Source: Brevundimonas sp.
Lineage (GTDB): Bacteria > Pseudomonadota > Alphaproteobacteria > Caulobacterales > Caulobacteraceae
Reading direction: 5' to 3'
DNA length: 38,655 nucleotides
Assembly: GCF_030656255.1 (NCBI RefSeq)
Contig: NZ_JAUSOE010000013.1
Span: 1-38,655 of the forward strand
Shown: in pieces, positions 1-9,467 of the stretch
How the letters are laid out: each line of letters begins with the position of its first letter
Numbering within the stretch: position 1 is the stretch's first letter
Notes under the pieces: generated by a model
Seen by the model: only the letters and a program-made list of their open reading frames with translations
Told to the model about the DNA's origin: nothing
The model's database searches: none
Position numbers and translations under genes: made by a program

Positions 1-67
1 TTGCAGGAATCGAACCCGCGACATCCAGTTTACAAAACTGGCGCTCTACCAACTGAGCTAAACCGGC
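1..67 (-). tRNA. tRNA-Thr (anticodon TGT), 3' end cut by window edge
   Basis: On the minus strand the sequence opens with acceptor GCCGGTT, then TAGCTCAG and TTGGTAGAGC of the D arm. The anticodon stem CCAGT/ACTGG encloses the loop TTTGTAA, giving anticodon TGT, which reads ACA threonine codons. The T arm is GCGGG-TTCGATT-CCTGC. Only the first two bases after the T arm remain before the window ends, so the 3' acceptor strand (expected to match CCGGC) lies outside. The cloverleaf parts were read by eye and all match tRNA consensus positions. Confidence 0.95.
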
Positions 68-135
68 CCCGTCTTTGAAGACTGGCTGGCCTTATGCGGA
101 CGGATTCACGCCTGCGCAAGACGGATCCGTCTCTA

Positions 136-573
136 TCAGACCAGTTCTGCGGCGATCCGGTCGGCCAGGGGACGCAAGGTCGCGGCTTCGGCCATGGGGG
201 CGTGGCCGTGGCCCTTCATCGGCCGGTCGGCCCAGCGGGGGATGATGTGGAAATGCAGGTGGAAGACGGTCTGGCCGCCGGCGTCGCCGTTGAACTGCAT
301 CACCGCGATCCCGTCGGGCTTCAGCGCCTTTTCGACCGCCACGGCCGTGCGTTGCAGGGCGGCGGTCATCCGGGCCAGGACGTCCGGCTCCACCTCCAGC
401 AGGTTCCGCGCCTGCGACTGTTTGGCGATGATCAGGACATGGCCCTCGGACTGGGGAAAGACGTCCATGAAGGCCAGGACGTGGTCGTCCTCCCACACCT
501 TCACCGAAGGGATTTCGCCGCGCAGGATCTTGGCGAAGATGTTGTCGGGGTCGTAGTCGCCGTGGAGGCTCAT
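136..573 (-). CDS. HIT family protein (histidine triad nucleotide-binding)
   Basis: A 145-residue cytoplasmic protein of the HIT superfamily, which hydrolyses nucleoside phosphoramidates or related nucleotides. The histidine triad HLHFH is at residues 105-109, followed by IIPRW. The N-terminal stretch with DNIFAKILRGEIP and VWEDDHVLAFMDVFPQSEGH at about 11-45 is the standard HINT/Fhit-like opening, and NGDAGGQTVFH supplies the nucleotide-binding loop. Length is normal for the bacterial HinT branch. It stands alone between the tRNA and a divergent small membrane protein. The exact in vivo substrate cannot be told from the sequence. Confidence 0.93.
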   Translation of the reverse strand: MSLHGDYDPDNIFAKILRGEIPSVKVWEDDHVLAFMDVFPQSEGHVLIIAKQSQARNLLEVEPDVLARMTAALQRTAVAVEKALKPDGIAVMQFNGDAGGQTVFHLHFHIIPRWADRPMKGHGHAPMAEAATLRPLADRIAAELV

Positions 574-694
574 GGCCGTCTCCGTATCGTGTCGCGGTCT
601 GGATAGGCTCTGGTTAGCAGGCGGGGCGGGCGAGGGGGAGCCTTTGCCGACATGACGCGTTATGGTGACGCTTCAACGCGCTAGAGGAAGACCC

Positions 695-1047
695 ATGATC
701 CGTTTCATCATCCAGGCCGTCGTCACCATGGCCGGCCTGTGGCTGTCGGCCCAGGTCGTGCCGGGCGTCGACTTCACCAGCACCGGCTCGCTGATTGCGG
801 CGGCCCTGATCCTGGGTCTGGTCAACGCCATCGTGCGGCCGATCATGGTGGTGCTGACCTTCCCGATCACGGTCGTGACCCTGGGCCTGTTCCTGCTGGT
901 GGTGAACGCCGCCATGATCGGCCTGACCGCCATGTTCCTGAACGGTTTCGCCGTGGACGGCCTGTGGGCCGGAATCGGGGCGGCCATCGTGACGGGCGTG
1001 GTCAGCTGGATCGCCGGCGCCTTCATCGGTGGTGACGAAAAGCGCGG

Positions 1048-1051
<4 letters not shown>
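695..1051 (+). CDS. Phage holin family IV-like small membrane protein
   Basis: A 118-residue hydrophobic protein with about four membrane segments, starting [19 protein letters not shown]. The central pattern [20 protein letters not shown] followed by [18 protein letters not shown] is typical of the PF04020 family (mycobacterial phage holin superfamily IV, formerly a DUF). These are widespread chromosomal proteins of unknown role despite the holin name, and there are no phage genes nearby. I chose ATG 695 because AGAGGAAG lies just upstream at 683-690; an in-frame ATG at 662 lacks such a site. Its TAA overlaps the stop of the convergent ABC ATPase by three bases. Confidence 0.85.
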
Positions 1052-2136
<1,085 letters not shown>

Positions 2137-2171
2137 GCTTCTTTCCTGAACCGTTTCCATTTTTCGCTACC

Positions 2172-2183
2172 GTAACCGGTTAC
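2172..2183. promoter_or_regulatory. Candidate LacI-family operator, GTAACCGGTTAC
   Basis: A perfect 12-base palindrome lies between the divergent ABC ATPase and TonB receptor genes, 36 bases before the ATPase start. The central AACCGGTT with flanking GT/AC is the form commonly bound by LacI-family sugar repressors in alphaproteobacteria (established knowledge). No LacI regulator is encoded in the window, so the link to sugar control is inference. Confidence 0.6.
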
Positions 2184-2234
2184 ATCGCCGGATCAATGGC
2201 GCGCGATGTCCCAGGCCGCAGGCAGAACCGTTAA

Positions 2235-2250
2235 TTTGCAAAGCTGCAAA
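2235..2250. promoter_or_regulatory. Inverted repeat TTTGCA-aagc-TGCAAA before TonB receptor
   Basis: A short AT-rich dyad with six-base arms and a four-base spacer sits 66 bases upstream of the TonB receptor start, in a locally AT-rich stretch. A further CGCAAAA follows at 2261-2267. It may be a second regulator site or part of the receptor promoter. The spacing alone does not identify the protein. Confidence 0.35.
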
Positions 2251-2316
2251 ATTACACTTTCGCAAAATCCCGACCCTCGTTAGAAGCCGCCGTCACGGTT
2301 TTTGGGGAGCATCGAC

Positions 2317-4938
2317 ATGGCGCGGCGTACAACTCTGATGGCGACGGCTTCGGTCGCCTGGCTGGCGGGCGTCTGTGCGGTTCAGGCGCAAGAGGGGCCG
2401 TCGCGTGTGGACGACATCGTCGTCACCGGATCACGCATCGCAGGCGGCGACCGGATCGCGCCGGTCGAGACGGTGGAGCGGAACGTCATCGCGGCGGCCG
2501 GCGTCGCCGACGCCTCTCAACTGGTCCGCCTGGTCACCGCCAACTCAGGCTCCGAAGCCCAGGTGGATCAGCTGAATCAGCCGCAGAGCTCGGGCACGGC
2601 CCAGTTCAATCTGCGCAATCTCGGCCTGGGTTCGACCCTGGTCCTGGTCGATGGCCAGCGCTGGACGACCAGCGCCGTGGTGGCGACCGACGGCTCGGCC
2701 TTCGTGGACATCAACTCGCTCGTTCCCATGATCGCCCTGCAGCGGGTCGAGGTGGTCAAGGACGGCGCCTCGGCCGTCTATGGCTCGGACGCCGTGGCCG
2801 GGGTGGTCAATTTCATCACCCGCCGCAATGTGGCGGAGCCTGAGATCAACGCCAAATACGCCGTCGCCGACGGATCGGAAGAGAGCGTGATCCAGGCCCT
2901 AGGCGGTTTTGCGCTGCTGGGCGGCGATCTGACCCTGGCGGCCTCGTATTTCCACCGGTCGGCGCTCAGCACCGACGAACGCGACTTCACCCAGGCGGAC
3001 CGGTATGACCGCGCGTCCTGGACCGCCGTGACCAGTTACGGCCAGCCGGGCTCCTATTACCGGCCCAGCACGGGGGGCTATGCGCCGGACCCGGCCTGCG
3101 ACAATCCCGCCTTCGACGCGGCCTATCGCAACAGCGCAGGCGACGCCTTCTGCCGCCTCGACTATTCCGACTTCTTCGACCTGACGCCGGAGGAGACGCG
3201 CACCCAGGCCTTCGCCGACTATCGCCGACCTGTCGGGGACATGAGCCTGTCGCTTCAGGCGGCCTGGTCAACCTCCGAAACCCGCGCCCGCCAGACGCCG
3301 TCGCTGCCGATCCTGGCCCAGTCCCTGACCGTGCCGGCCTCGCACCCCGACAATCCCTTCGGCGAGGACGTCCTGTTCCGGGGCCGGCTTCTAGGCGCCG
3401 AGGCCGGGGCTTCGACGGCCGTGTTCGAGTATGAGACCTGGCGCCTGGCCGCCGGTCTGGACGGAGCCTTCGCCGGCGGCTGGACCTGGAGCCTGGCTGC
3501 GACAGCCAGCCGCCAGCATGTCGCCTATGACAAGCCGGACGTGATCGGCAGCGCGCTGCAGAACGCCCTGAACGGTCTGGGCGGCGCCGGCTGCGATGCG
3601 GCGACGGGTTCGCCAGGGGTCGGCGCCTGTCAGTATTTCAACCCCTTCGGCAGCGCCTATCTCGGGACCGGAACGGCCAATAGCGCCGAACTGATCGACA
3701 GCCTGATCGGCTCCACCGGTCTGCGCGGCGCGTCCAGCCTGATCACGGCCGACGCCTCGACCGGCGGTCAGGCTCTGGCCTGGGCCGGGGGGCGGGTCGA
3801 TTTGGCCTTGGGCGCCCAGTATCGCCGCAGCGCCTTCCGTCACGACTGGAGCGATCTGGTCAACGCCGGCGAACTGCTGACCGCCGGCTTCTCGCCGGAC
3901 TTCGAGGGCGACCAGCAGGCCTTGGCCGGCTTCGCCGAGGCCCGCATCCATCTGGGCGACCGGATCGAGGCGCAATTGGCCGGGCGTTATGAGTCCTATG
4001 ACGGCGATCAGGGGCGGTTCAGCCCCAAGGCGGCTGTGCGCTGGGACGTGACCGACGCCCTGGCGCTGCGGGCCTCGTGGGGGCAGGGGTTCCGGGCCCC
4101 GTCCGTCTATGCCCAGGCCGGCGCCCAGGCCTCTCAGCCGTCGGTGTTCGACCGGGGCGCCTTCGTCTTCGTCAACACCCTGACCTCGGGCGACGCCGAT
4201 CTGAAACCCGAAAAATCCGAGAGCCTGACCTTCGGCGCCCTGTGGCGTCCGGTCGAGGGGCTGGAACTGGGCCTGGACGCCTGGCGCTTTGACTACACTG
4301 ATCAGGTGGTCAAGGAGTCGGCCCAGGCGATCATCGACCAGGCGACCGCCGATACGGCGGCGGGCCTGACCGGCACGGACGCCCAGTCGCGCATCACCCG
4401 TTCGGCCGGCGGCGCCCTGACCTTCGTCCAGCTCTATTTCGTCAACGCCTCCTCCATCGAGACCCAAGGGATCGATCTCTCGGCGCGTTACGGTCACGAT
4501 CTGTGGGGCGGTCGGGCCTCGGCTTCGGCGACCTGGACCTATGTGGACCGTTACGACATTCTTCTCAGCGACGACGCGGCAGAGGTGTCTGGAGTGGGCT
4601 CAACCAATCTGAACAACATCGGCCGGTCCCTGCCGCGCAATCGCGGCGAGTTCGCCCTGTCCTGGAGCGGCGGCGGTCATGCCCTGACCGGCCTGGTCCA
4701 TTATACCGCCGGCTATCGCAACGACCGCAGCGGGATCACCGACACGACCATCGCCAGCCAGACCACTGTCGATCTGCTCTACACCCGCACGCTCGGCCTC
4801 GATCTGGATCTGGCGCTGGGCGTGGTCAATCTGGCGGACAAGGCCCCCCCCCTGGCCCAGTACGCCTTCGGCTATGACCCGGTCGTCGCCGATCCGCGCG
4901 GGCGGGTGTTAAGCCTGGGGCTGACCAAACGGTTCTGA
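2317..4938 (+). CDS. TonB-dependent outer-membrane receptor
   Basis: An 873-residue outer-membrane receptor. A Sec signal peptide ends near residue 24 (AVQA|QE). A TonB-box-like stretch with DDIVVTGSRI follows, then the plug domain at about 45-155, including VVKDGASAVYGSDAVAGVVN, and a long beta-barrel ending in aromatic Phe (LGLTKRF). Cys pairs in extracellular-loop-like segments (CDNPAFDAAYRNSAGDAFC and a CDAATG...GACQYFNPFG stretch) suggest loop disulfides. ATG 2317 follows GGGGAG; a TTG five codons earlier is less likely. Divergence from a sugar-type ABC ATPase and the intervening LacI-like site make a carbohydrate ligand plausible, but the ligand is not shown by sequence. It converges on the histidine kinase with a 15-base gap. 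Confidence 0.92.
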   Translation: MARRTTLMATASVAWLAGVCAVQAQEGPSRVDDIVVTGSRIAGGDRIAPVETVERNVIAAAGVADASQLVRLVTANSGSEAQVDQLNQPQSSGTAQFNLRNLGLGSTLVLVDGQRWTTSAVVATDGSAFVDINSLVPMIALQRVEVVKDGASAVYGSDAVAGVVNFITRRNVAEPEINAKYAVADGSEESVIQALGGFALLGGDLTLAASYFHRSALSTDERDFTQADRYDRASWTAVTSYGQPGSYYRPSTGGYAPDPACDNPAFDAAYRNSAGDAFCRLDYSDFFDLTPEETRTQAFADYRRPVGDMSLSLQAAWSTSETRARQTPSLPILAQSLTVPASHPDNPFGEDVLFRGRLLGAEAGASTAVFEYETWRLAAGLDGAFAGGWTWSLAATASRQHVAYDKPDVIGSALQNALNGLGGAGCDAATGSPGVGACQYFNPFGSAYLGTGTANSAELIDSLIGSTGLRGASSLITADASTGGQALAWAGGRVDLALGAQYRRSAFRHDWSDLVNAGELLTAGFSPDFEGDQQALAGFAEARIHLGDRIEAQLAGRYESYDGDQGRFSPKAAVRWDVTDALALRASWGQGFRAPSVYAQAGAQASQPSVFDRGAFVFVNTLTSGDADLKPEKSESLTFGALWRPVEGLELGLDAWRFDYTDQVVKESAQAIIDQATADTAAGLTGTDAQSRITRSAGGALTFVQLYFVNASSIETQGIDLSARYGHDLWGGRASASATWTYVDRYDILLSDDAAEVSGVGSTNLNNIGRSLPRNRGEFALSWSGGGHALTGLVHYTAGYRNDRSGITDTTIASQTTVDLLYTRTLGLDLDLALGVVNLADKAPPLAQYAFGYDPVVADPRGRVLSLGLTKRF

Positions 4939-4953
4939 TCAGGGTCGCGTGAG

Positions 4954-6753
4954 TCAGGCGGCCAGGGGACGGGCGGGGGGAAGGGCGGCGCTCATCGCCT
5001 CGATCAGCGTATGGATGTCCAGCGGCTTGGCGACAAAGCCGTCCAGGCCTGCTTCGCGGCCCTGTTCGCGCACCGACGCTGAGACGTCGCCGGACAGCAG
5101 GATCAGGGGCGTACGCCGGCCGGGCGTCTCCTCTGCGCGGATCCGTCGTGCGGCCTCGAAGCCGTCGCACAGCGGCATGCGCAGATCCAGCAGCACCAGA
5201 TCATAGGCGCCCTCGCGCCAGGCGGCCACGGCCTGGTCGCCGTCTTCGACCACCGTTAGCTCAACGCCCAGACTGGGCAGGATGGCGGACAGAACCTGGC
5301 GGTTCACGGCGTTGTCGTCGGCCGCCAGGACGCGCAGGTCGGCCAGGCTTCGTGCGCTCTCCGGCTCCGTCGTGGCCGAACGTCCGCGTTGCAGCGGAAG
5401 CTCCACGGTGAAGCAGGAGCCCTGACCAAGCGTGCTGGTCACGGTGATGTCGCCCCCCATCATCCGCGCCAGGGAGCGTGAGATCGCCAGACCCAGGCCG
5501 GTGCCGCCGTGCGTATGCGCGGTTTCGGCGCTGGCCTGCGCATAGGGCGAGAACAACCGGCCCAGGGTGGCCTCATCCATGCCCACGCCGCTGTCGCGCA
5601 CAGCGATCCGGAGCAAGCCTGCGCTCGGGACATCGACGGACAAGGCCACTTCGCCCTGATCGGTGAACTTCACGGCGTTGGAGATCAGATTGGCCAGGAT
5701 CTGGCCGATCCGCACCTTGTCTCCGATCCAGTCGCCCGCCGCTTCAGGCGCGATGTCGATCCGCAGCGGAACACCCTTCTTGCGCGCCGCCTCGCCGAAG
5801 GCCGCGTCCATGCGCGCCAGCAGCCGCGTCAGGTCGAAGTCAGCCTCCAGCAACTCCAGGCGTCCGGCCTCGATTTTCGACGCGTCGAGCAGGTCATTGA
5901 GCAGGGCCGTCAGTGTTTCTCCGGATTCCAGCGCGACCTCTAGCCGTTCCTTCTGGGTGGGCGCCATCGGCTCGGCCGCCATGGCCTGCAACATGCCCAG
6001 CATGCCGTTCAGGGGCGTGCGGATCTCGTGGCTGACGACGGCCAGGGTTCGCGTCTTGGCCTTGGCGAAAGACAAGGCTTCCCGTTCGCGTCGCGCCGAG
6101 GCGCGGACGGCCCAGAGACCCAGACCCGCGCCGAAACCCAGCGCGGCCAGGCCGACGCAGACAACGGCGATCCGGGCGGTCGCATAGGCGCGGTCACGCT
6201 CCTGCTCGCGTTCCTGGGTCGCCAAGGCCTCCTGCGCGCGAAGATCGCCCAGCAATCGGCGTACCTCGTCCATCGCGACCCGACCTTGTTCCGCCAGAGC
6301 CGGATCGGCGATCTGGCTTTGGGGACGGGCCAACTGAGGGCTTGCATAGACGGAACGCCAGCGGTTCAGCCCTTCACGCAGGGCGTCCAGCCGGGCGGTC
6401 TGCTGCGGATCGTCGCGCGATAGACGGTAGAGGGTCTCCAGTTCAGTGGTGAATTTCGCCTGGCCAGCAAAATAGGGCTCCAGCGCCGCCGGTTCGCCGC
6501 TGCTCTCGCCGTAGCCCCTGACACCCGTTTCCTGGTCCAGGCCGGCCGCCAGAAGATCGGCCGCTGCGGTTTCGACAACCCGAGTGTGCTGAACCGCGCG
6601 GTCCGCCGCATCAATGGTGGACAGATTGTCGAACACCACGAAGATCATGGCGGCCATCATCGCCGTCATCGTCGCCATCATGGAGACTGCGGACAGCGCC
6701 GCCCTGGTCCTCATCAAGGCCAGGACGCGTTTTGAGGCGGCGTGGATCGACAT
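4954..6753 (-). CDS. Hybrid sensor histidine kinase with CHASE3-like sensor and receiver
   Basis: A 599-residue inner-membrane kinase. A membrane segment at about 21-41 and another at 193-215 bracket a periplasmic helical domain of CHASE3 type (AADLLAAGLDQETGVRGY at about 64-81). HisKA follows with the phospho-acceptor His242 in SHEIRTPLNG. HATPase_c shows the N box NLISNAVKF (355-363), DSGVGMD (387-393) and GGTGLGLAIS (416-425). The C-terminal receiver has the acid pair DD479-480, phospho-acceptor Asp523 in LLDLRMP and Lys577. No Hpt protein or separate response regulator lies next to it, so it is an orphan hybrid kinase that needs partners elsewhere. The signal is unknown. Confidence 0.93.
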   Translation of the reverse strand: MSIHAASKRVLALMRTRAALSAVSMMATMTAMMAAMIFVVFDNLSTIDAADRAVQHTRVVETAAADLLAAGLDQETGVRGYGESSGEPAALEPYFAGQAKFTTELETLYRLSRDDPQQTARLDALREGLNRWRSVYASPQLARPQSQIADPALAEQGRVAMDEVRRLLGDLRAQEALATQEREQERDRAYATARIAVVCVGLAALGFGAGLGLWAVRASARREREALSFAKAKTRTLAVVSHEIRTPLNGMLGMLQAMAAEPMAPTQKERLEVALESGETLTALLNDLLDASKIEAGRLELLEADFDLTRLLARMDAAFGEAARKKGVPLRIDIAPEAAGDWIGDKVRIGQILANLISNAVKFTDQGEVALSVDVPSAGLLRIAVRDSGVGMDEATLGRLFSPYAQASAETAHTHGGTGLGLAISRSLARMMGGDITVTSTLGQGSCFTVELPLQRGRSATTEPESARSLADLRVLAADDNAVNRQVLSAILPSLGVELTVVEDGDQAVAAWREGAYDLVLLDLRMPLCDGFEAARRIRAEETPGRRTPLILLSGDVSASVREQGREAGLDGFVAKPLDIHTLIEAMSAALPPARPLAA

Positions 6754-6875
6754 ATGCGAAACCCTATCCTGGCGGGTCGGTGAGTATTGGGGTCCCGCTC
6801 ATGAACAGCGGGTTTCCAGGCTTGTCAGGAGGACTATCTACAGGCACAGCGACGCCCCATGGAAAAGGACCGCCC

Positions 6876-7223
6876 ATGACCGTCGTCCTCTACGGCATTC
6901 CCAACTGCGACACCGTCAAGAAGGCCCGCGTCTGGCTGGACCAGCACGGCGTCGACTATGTCTTCCATGACTACAAGAAGGCCGGCGCCGATCCGGTCCA
7001 ACTGGGCCAGTGGATCGACGAACACGGCTGGGAGACGGTGCTGAACCGCGCCGGCACGACCTTCAAGAAACTGCCCGAAGCCGACCGGGCGGACATCGAT
7101 CGGGACAAGGCCGTCGCCCTGATGACGGCCCAGCCCTCTATGATCAAACGGCCGGTCCTGGACCTCGGGGAGCGGCGTCTGGTGGGTTTCAAACCCGAGG
7201 CCTATGCGCAGGCCTTTAGTTAA
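6876..7223 (+). CDS. ArsC/Spx-family reductase, YffB type
   Basis: A 115-residue thioredoxin-fold protein of PF03960. It opens MTVVLYGIPNCDTVKKARVW, with Cys10 in the motif NCDTVKKA that marks the YffB branch rather than the CGTS-type of true arsenate reductase. The late RPVLDLGERRLVGF matches the family's cis-Pro/C-terminal motif. ATG 6876 lies behind AAAAGGA. It is probably a glutathione-linked thiol protein of unknown substrate; there are no arsenic-resistance neighbours. Its last eight bases overlap the convergent lipoprotein gene. Confidence 0.88.
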   Translation: MTVVLYGIPNCDTVKKARVWLDQHGVDYVFHDYKKAGADPVQLGQWIDEHGWETVLNRAGTTFKKLPEADRADIDRDKAVALMTAQPSMIKRPVLDLGERRLVGFKPEAYAQAFS

Positions 7224-8049
7224 GCGCAACCGTCGCCGCCAGGCCGAAATGATCGGACGGGTACTCTCCGTTCGTGGGCTGGTCGCCAAAGACATGGACA
7301 GCGGTGGTGGTGAAGAATTCCGGCTCCACGAAGATGTGGTCGATGACGCGACTGGCGTGACCCTTGGCCGGGTTCAAGGTGGTCGCCGCCGCACCCGAGG
7401 GCAGGGCGCTGGCGAAGCGAGGGCCGGTCATGGTCGCCAGTCCAGGATCATCCTGCGGCGCGTTGAAGTCGCCCATCACGACAAGCGGGACTCCGTCCTG
7501 CGGCAGCCATGACAGAAGATGAGAAATCTGGCGGCCCCGAACGGCTCCGGCTTCGGGCTGCCAAGCCAGGTGAGTGACCACGACATCGACAGGCCGGCCG
7601 TCGACGGAAACCCGCAACCGTAGCGCTGTGCGGAAATCGTCCAGCGGCTCCAGCCGGACAGACGCCTGGGCCAGTATGGGCAGCCGGGTCAGAAGGGCGA
7701 TTCCGTAGCGGCGCGGCGCACCCTCGGGGTCGGTCGAGACGAAGGCGACGTCATAGCCGCCCAGTTCTCGCGCCAGCATCTCAGCCTGGTTCTCCAACCC
7801 TGTATTGGCGTCCTCCAGCACCTCCTGCAACGCGATGACGTCCGCGTTCTGAGCCCGCAATGTTTCGATCAACAGGGGACGTCGCGCGCTCCAATCGCCC
7901 ATGTTGTGCCAGATATTGAAGGTCGCCAGGGTCAGGCGCGATCGCCCAGACGCGCTCACCTTCGCGCCCGACCCAGTGCTTGATGCAGGTGCGCAGGCCG
8001 TCAACGGCAATATGGCCCCTGCAGCCAGCAATAAACGGCGTGAAATCAC
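7216..8049 (-). CDS. Endonuclease/exonuclease/phosphatase-fold lipoprotein
   Basis: A 277-residue secreted protein with a lipoprotein signal: RR near the N terminus, a hydrophobic stretch, and lipobox LTAC with Cys19 as the lipidation site. The mature part has the EEP-fold metal-dependent hydrolase motifs in order: TFNIWHNMG (Asn), ALQEV (Glu), GDFNAP (Asp/Asn) and the closing SDHFGL (Asp-His). The fold covers DNases, phosphodiesterases and sphingomyelinase-like enzymes, so the substrate is open. Start is GTG. It is the last of three same-strand genes, 12 bases after the DUF2188 gene, suggesting an operon. Confidence 0.88.
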   Translation of the reverse strand: MISRRLLLAAGAILPLTACAPASSTGSGAKVSASGRSRLTLATFNIWHNMGDWSARRPLLIETLRAQNADVIALQEVLEDANTGLENQAEMLARELGGYDVAFVSTDPEGAPRRYGIALLTRLPILAQASVRLEPLDDFRTALRLRVSVDGRPVDVVVTHLAWQPEAGAVRGRQISHLLSWLPQDGVPLVVMGDFNAPQDDPGLATMTGPRFASALPSGAAATTLNPAKGHASRVIDHIFVEPEFFTTTAVHVFGDQPTNGEYPSDHFGLAATVALN

Positions 8050-8061
8050 CGATTAGTCGTC

Positions 8062-8301
8062 TCAGCCTTCGACGTCGGTCGCCGGGCGGTCGTGGCCGTC
8101 GGCGCTTTCCGTGACCCAGCGGCCGTCGGCGGTTTCGTATTCGATGGCGGCGTTCTCGTCCGGCACCTTCTGTTCGCGGGCGGCGCGGACGGCGGCGGCC
8201 TTGGCGGCGTCGTGGGTGGCGAAGGTCTCGGAATAGGTGCCCCCGGACTGGTAGGCCCATCCGCCGTCGTGCTCGACGATGCGATAGGTGACATGGGCCA
8301 T
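8062..8301 (-). CDS. DUF2188 domain small protein
   Basis: A 79-residue protein with the DUF2188 layout: HVTYRIVEHDGGWAYQSGGTYSETFATHDAAKAAAVRAA, meaning a short beta hairpin with central W, a phenylalanine-rich turn, then an alanine-rich helix that ends AAREQ. Members of PF09954 have no settled role. Start ATG 8301 is preceded by GGAGA. It lies 19 bases after the 4-TM gene and 12 bases before the EEP lipoprotein, all on the minus strand, so co-transcription is likely. It has no signal peptide and is probably cytoplasmic. Confidence 0.8.
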   Translation of the reverse strand: MAHVTYRIVEHDGGWAYQSGGTYSETFATHDAAKAAAVRAAREQKVPDENAAIEYETADGRWVTESADGHDRPATDVEG

Positions 8302-8320
8302 GGGGAATCTCCTTCGGGGG

Positions 8321-8818
8321 TCAGGCCAAGACTCTAGCCCGAACGGCCCGCCGCTGAAACAGCAGTTGCAACGTCACCCCGACGATGAGCAGCGCCAGCA
8401 GCGAAAGTTGGAAGGTCACGACCAGAGGGTCCTGCGGACTGTCGGCTATGGGACTTCCCGCCGGCAACCGTGTCAGGGTTTCGGTGACGCTGGGCAGGAA
8501 CAGGGTGAAGACGGCGGTGCTGAGCGCCACGGTCTGGATCCACCAGCAATGTCTCGCCAACGGCGGGAACCGGCCGATGGTCGAACCGACGATCAGCGAT
8601 CCCAGGCTCAGGATCGATATGGCCACGCCAGGCATGTCCTTGATAACCAGCACGCCCGAGAGCGCGCCCACGAACATGAAGGCCAAGAAGGCCTTGCCCA
8701 GGGCCATCTCCGGCGGAATACGACCGTAACGGGCCAGAAGATACAGAGCCAGCGGTATGGCGGGCAGACTGCCGAGCGTATGAAACCAGCCCAGGGCGGA
8801 CAGTTGGGGAAGCAGCAT
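8321..8818 (-). CDS. Hypothetical four-TM membrane protein
   Basis: A 165-residue integral membrane protein I do not recognise. Predicted hydrophobic segments lie at about 10-29, 38-60, 66-82, 93-112 and 131-153. The pattern of a His at residue 12 (GWFHTLGS) followed by a charged RYGR loop loosely recalls DUF2306-type membrane proteins such as the one at 17199-17864, but this is weak. A GAGG precedes the ATG. It begins the minus-strand set that includes the DUF2188 protein and the EEP lipoprotein. Confidence 0.7.
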   Translation of the reverse strand: MLLPQLSALGWFHTLGSLPAIPLALYLLARYGRIPPEMALGKAFLAFMFVGALSGVLVIKDMPGVAISILSLGSLIVGSTIGRFPPLARHCWWIQTVALSTAVFTLFLPSVTETLTRLPAGSPIADSPQDPLVVTFQLSLLALLIVGVTLQLLFQRRAVRARVLA

Positions 8819-8919
8819 CGCGACCTCGCGTGAAGGGATCGAACCACATACGCCAGCGAACTGAAGCCGAGGGTCTGCGCAAAGGCTCAGCTTGTCCAGC
8901 GCCCGCCGCCCGCCTCCGC

Positions 8920-8945
8920 GAAACTTGATCCGCGACCTTACGAAG
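8920..8945 (+). promoter_or_regulatory. Candidate ECF-type promoter GAAAC-N16-CGAAG
   Basis: GAAAC at 8920-8924 is followed after exactly 16 bases by CGAAG at 8941-8945, about 100 bases before the first gene of the unit encoding an ECF sigma factor. ECF promoters typically have an AAC in the -35 and CG-rich -10 with this spacing (family knowledge). It could be an autoregulated promoter. It was found by eye and may be chance. Confidence 0.35.
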
Positions 8946-9047
8946 ATTTCACGTCCGACCGCGCATCCGTACGGGCATCCCGCAGCCTCTTGTGATCAGA
9001 AGGCCGCCGCATCAGGCTGTCGCATCGGATCAGAAAGAGAGTTCGTC

Positions 9048-9443
9048 ATGGACCTGGAACCCATCTTCATCGTCTTCATCATCTTCGCCTCGATCGTCGC
9101 CGTCATTGTGGGCCCCTCTTTTCTCAAGCATCGCGACCGGCGGGAGATGCAGCTGACGGTCCGTCAGGCCGTGGACAAGGGCCAGACCCTGCCGCCTGAG
9201 TTGATCGACGCCTTGACTCAGGATGTGCAGAAAAACCTCCCGTCCCGCACCAAGGACATCCGCAAGGGCGTGCTCAGTCTGGCGGCGGGCGTGGGTATCG
9301 CCGGCTTGGCCCTGGCGGTGGAGGCGACCAGTCCCGGCCGCGGGCTCAATGGGGAAGGCGCGCTGCTGGGCCTCGCCTGTATCCCCGCCGCCATCGGGAT
9401 CGCCTTCATCATCCTGGGCTTCTTCAACCCCAACAAGGCCTGA
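9048..9443 (+). CDS. DUF6249-like membrane protein upstream of ECF sigma
   Basis: A 131-residue membrane protein: one N-terminal segment at about 5-26, a soluble charged region with RREMQLTVRQAVDKGQTLPPELIDAL, then two closely spaced C-terminal segments at about 75-92 and 103-125. This layout resembles the DUF6249 family found next to ECF sigma genes in Caulobacterales and Xanthomonadales; the family call is from memory. ATG 9048 follows AGAAAGAGAG. The sigma gene starts 24 bases after its stop, so the two are probably co-transcribed. It may help sense an envelope signal, but no function is shown. Confidence 0.7.
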   Translation: MDLEPIFIVFIIFASIVAVIVGPSFLKHRDRREMQLTVRQAVDKGQTLPPELIDALTQDVQKNLPSRTKDIRKGVLSLAAGVGIAGLALAVEATSPGRGLNGEGALLGLACIPAAIGIAFIILGFFNPNKA

Positions 9444-9467
9444 GGTCGGGTCGAGGGGGGAGAGGTC

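Noticed and set aside
6876-7223. Arsenate reductase for arsenic resistance
   Set aside because: The active-site motif is the NCDTVKKA type of YffB, and no ars genes are nearby.
8046-8294. Second small Pro/Thr-rich ORF over the DUF2188 gene
   Set aside because: It is a frame-shifted shadow; the DUF2188 frame has the conserved pattern and ribosome-binding site.
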